This document shows positions 14,531-14,715 of a stretch of 14,715 bases of DNA, in pieces. The position numbers and the translations under genes are program-made. Location of the stretch: the NCBI GenBank assembly GCA_050013615.1, contig JBEKEX010000040.1, forward strand, positions 1 to 14,715, given 5' to 3'. Numbering within the stretch: the first letter of the stretch is position 1; every line of letters begins with the position of its first letter. The stretch comes from JBEKEX01 sp050013615. GTDB taxonomy: Bacteria > Chloroflexota > Anaerolineae > Anaerolineales > Anaerolineaceae. The notes under the pieces are model-generated. The model worked only from the letters and a program-made list of their open reading frames with translations. It had not been told where the DNA came from and made no database searches.

Positions 14531-14573
14531 AACTTTAATTCTAAAATTGCAATAATAAAATTGGGAGGATAAA

Positions 14574-14715
14574 ATGAGATCACTTTGGAATCGATATGTA
14601 AATTATTGGAAGTCTGGAAAGCAAGCAAAGTTGGTTATCATCATTGCACTCATTGTTTTGTCTTGTGGGTGCTGTATGGGATTCAATGAATTGGGGAACG
14701 CCTTTCCCAAACCCA
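14574..14715 (+). CDS. Small membrane-anchored or lipoprotein, N-terminal part (cut by window end)
   Basis: An open frame with a strong GGGAGGAT about 4 bases before its ATG reads MRSLWNRYVNYWKSGKQAK, then a hydrophobic run of ~18 residues (LVIIIALIVLSCGCCMGF) and a Pro/Asn-containing outer part that continues past the edge. The basic start and single hydrophobic segment predict a membrane anchor with the rest outside. LSCGCC could serve as an imperfect lipobox but lacks the usual small residue at -2. The 47 visible residues give no function. It is too short to appear as a complete gene here. Confidence 0.65.
   Translation, partial: MRSLWNRYVNYWKSGKQAKLVIIIALIVLSCGCCMGFNELGNAFPKP

Overview
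The window looks like chromosome from an anaerobic, free-living bacterium, most likely Chloroflexota of the Anaerolineae type. This is inferred from the style of the protein families: a ferredoxin-fused flavoprotein dehydrogenase, an AIF-like flavoprotein, a DUF1540-like protein with an acidic tail, and a Rel protein with a long insert. No rRNA marker is present to prove it. Most of the window is moderately GC-rich, densely coded and nearly all on the + strand. Only pfkA is on the - strand. The last ~650 bases are visibly AT-rich and differ in character.

Layout. (1) 1-1295: the 3' end of prfB (release factor 2) converges on pfkA; a hairpin with A-runs on one side and T-runs on the other sits between them and can serve both. 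(2) 1296-4787: a divergent promoter region, then a two-gene operon. The first gene encodes a 700-residue multi-cluster iron-sulfur flavoprotein. The second encodes a DAO-family (SoxB/HcnC-like) FAD dehydrogenase and overlaps the first by 8 bases. Together they should form an amine or imino-acid dehydrogenase of the sarcosine oxidase / hydroxyproline / dye-linked proline dehydrogenase type. (3) 4788-7006: a sigma-70-like promoter with an inverted repeat over its -35 drives a HAD phosphatase/mutase and a GH1 beta-glucosidase. (4) 7007-9321: a long RelA/SpoT-type stringent-response enzyme with two palindromes in its leader. (5) 9322-11392: moeA, a VKOR-family membrane thiol oxidoreductase and a small Cys-motif/acidic-tail protein, as one likely operon ended by a hairpin. 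(6) 11482-12732: an MFS transporter ended by a good intrinsic terminator. (7) 12843-14060: an AIF-like FAD/NAD oxidoreductase. (8) 14061-14715: an AT-rich tail with a truncated gene that resembles the N-terminal nuclease domain of type ISP restriction-modification enzymes, then the start of a small membrane or lipoprotein gene cut by the window edge.

Most genes are housekeeping or ordinary metabolism, and I see no clear new multi-gene defence or mobile system. The points most worth a second look are the Rel protein (a RelA-type EFDD synthetase motif joined to an intact HD hydrolase, with a ~31-residue insert), the Asp-to-Asn change at the ATP/Mg site of PfkA, the five-cluster dehydrogenase fusion, the palindromes upstream of rel and of the HAD gene, and the restriction-enzyme remnant at the right edge. 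No tRNA, rRNA, CRISPR array, insertion sequence or gene-free stretch over 300 bases was found.
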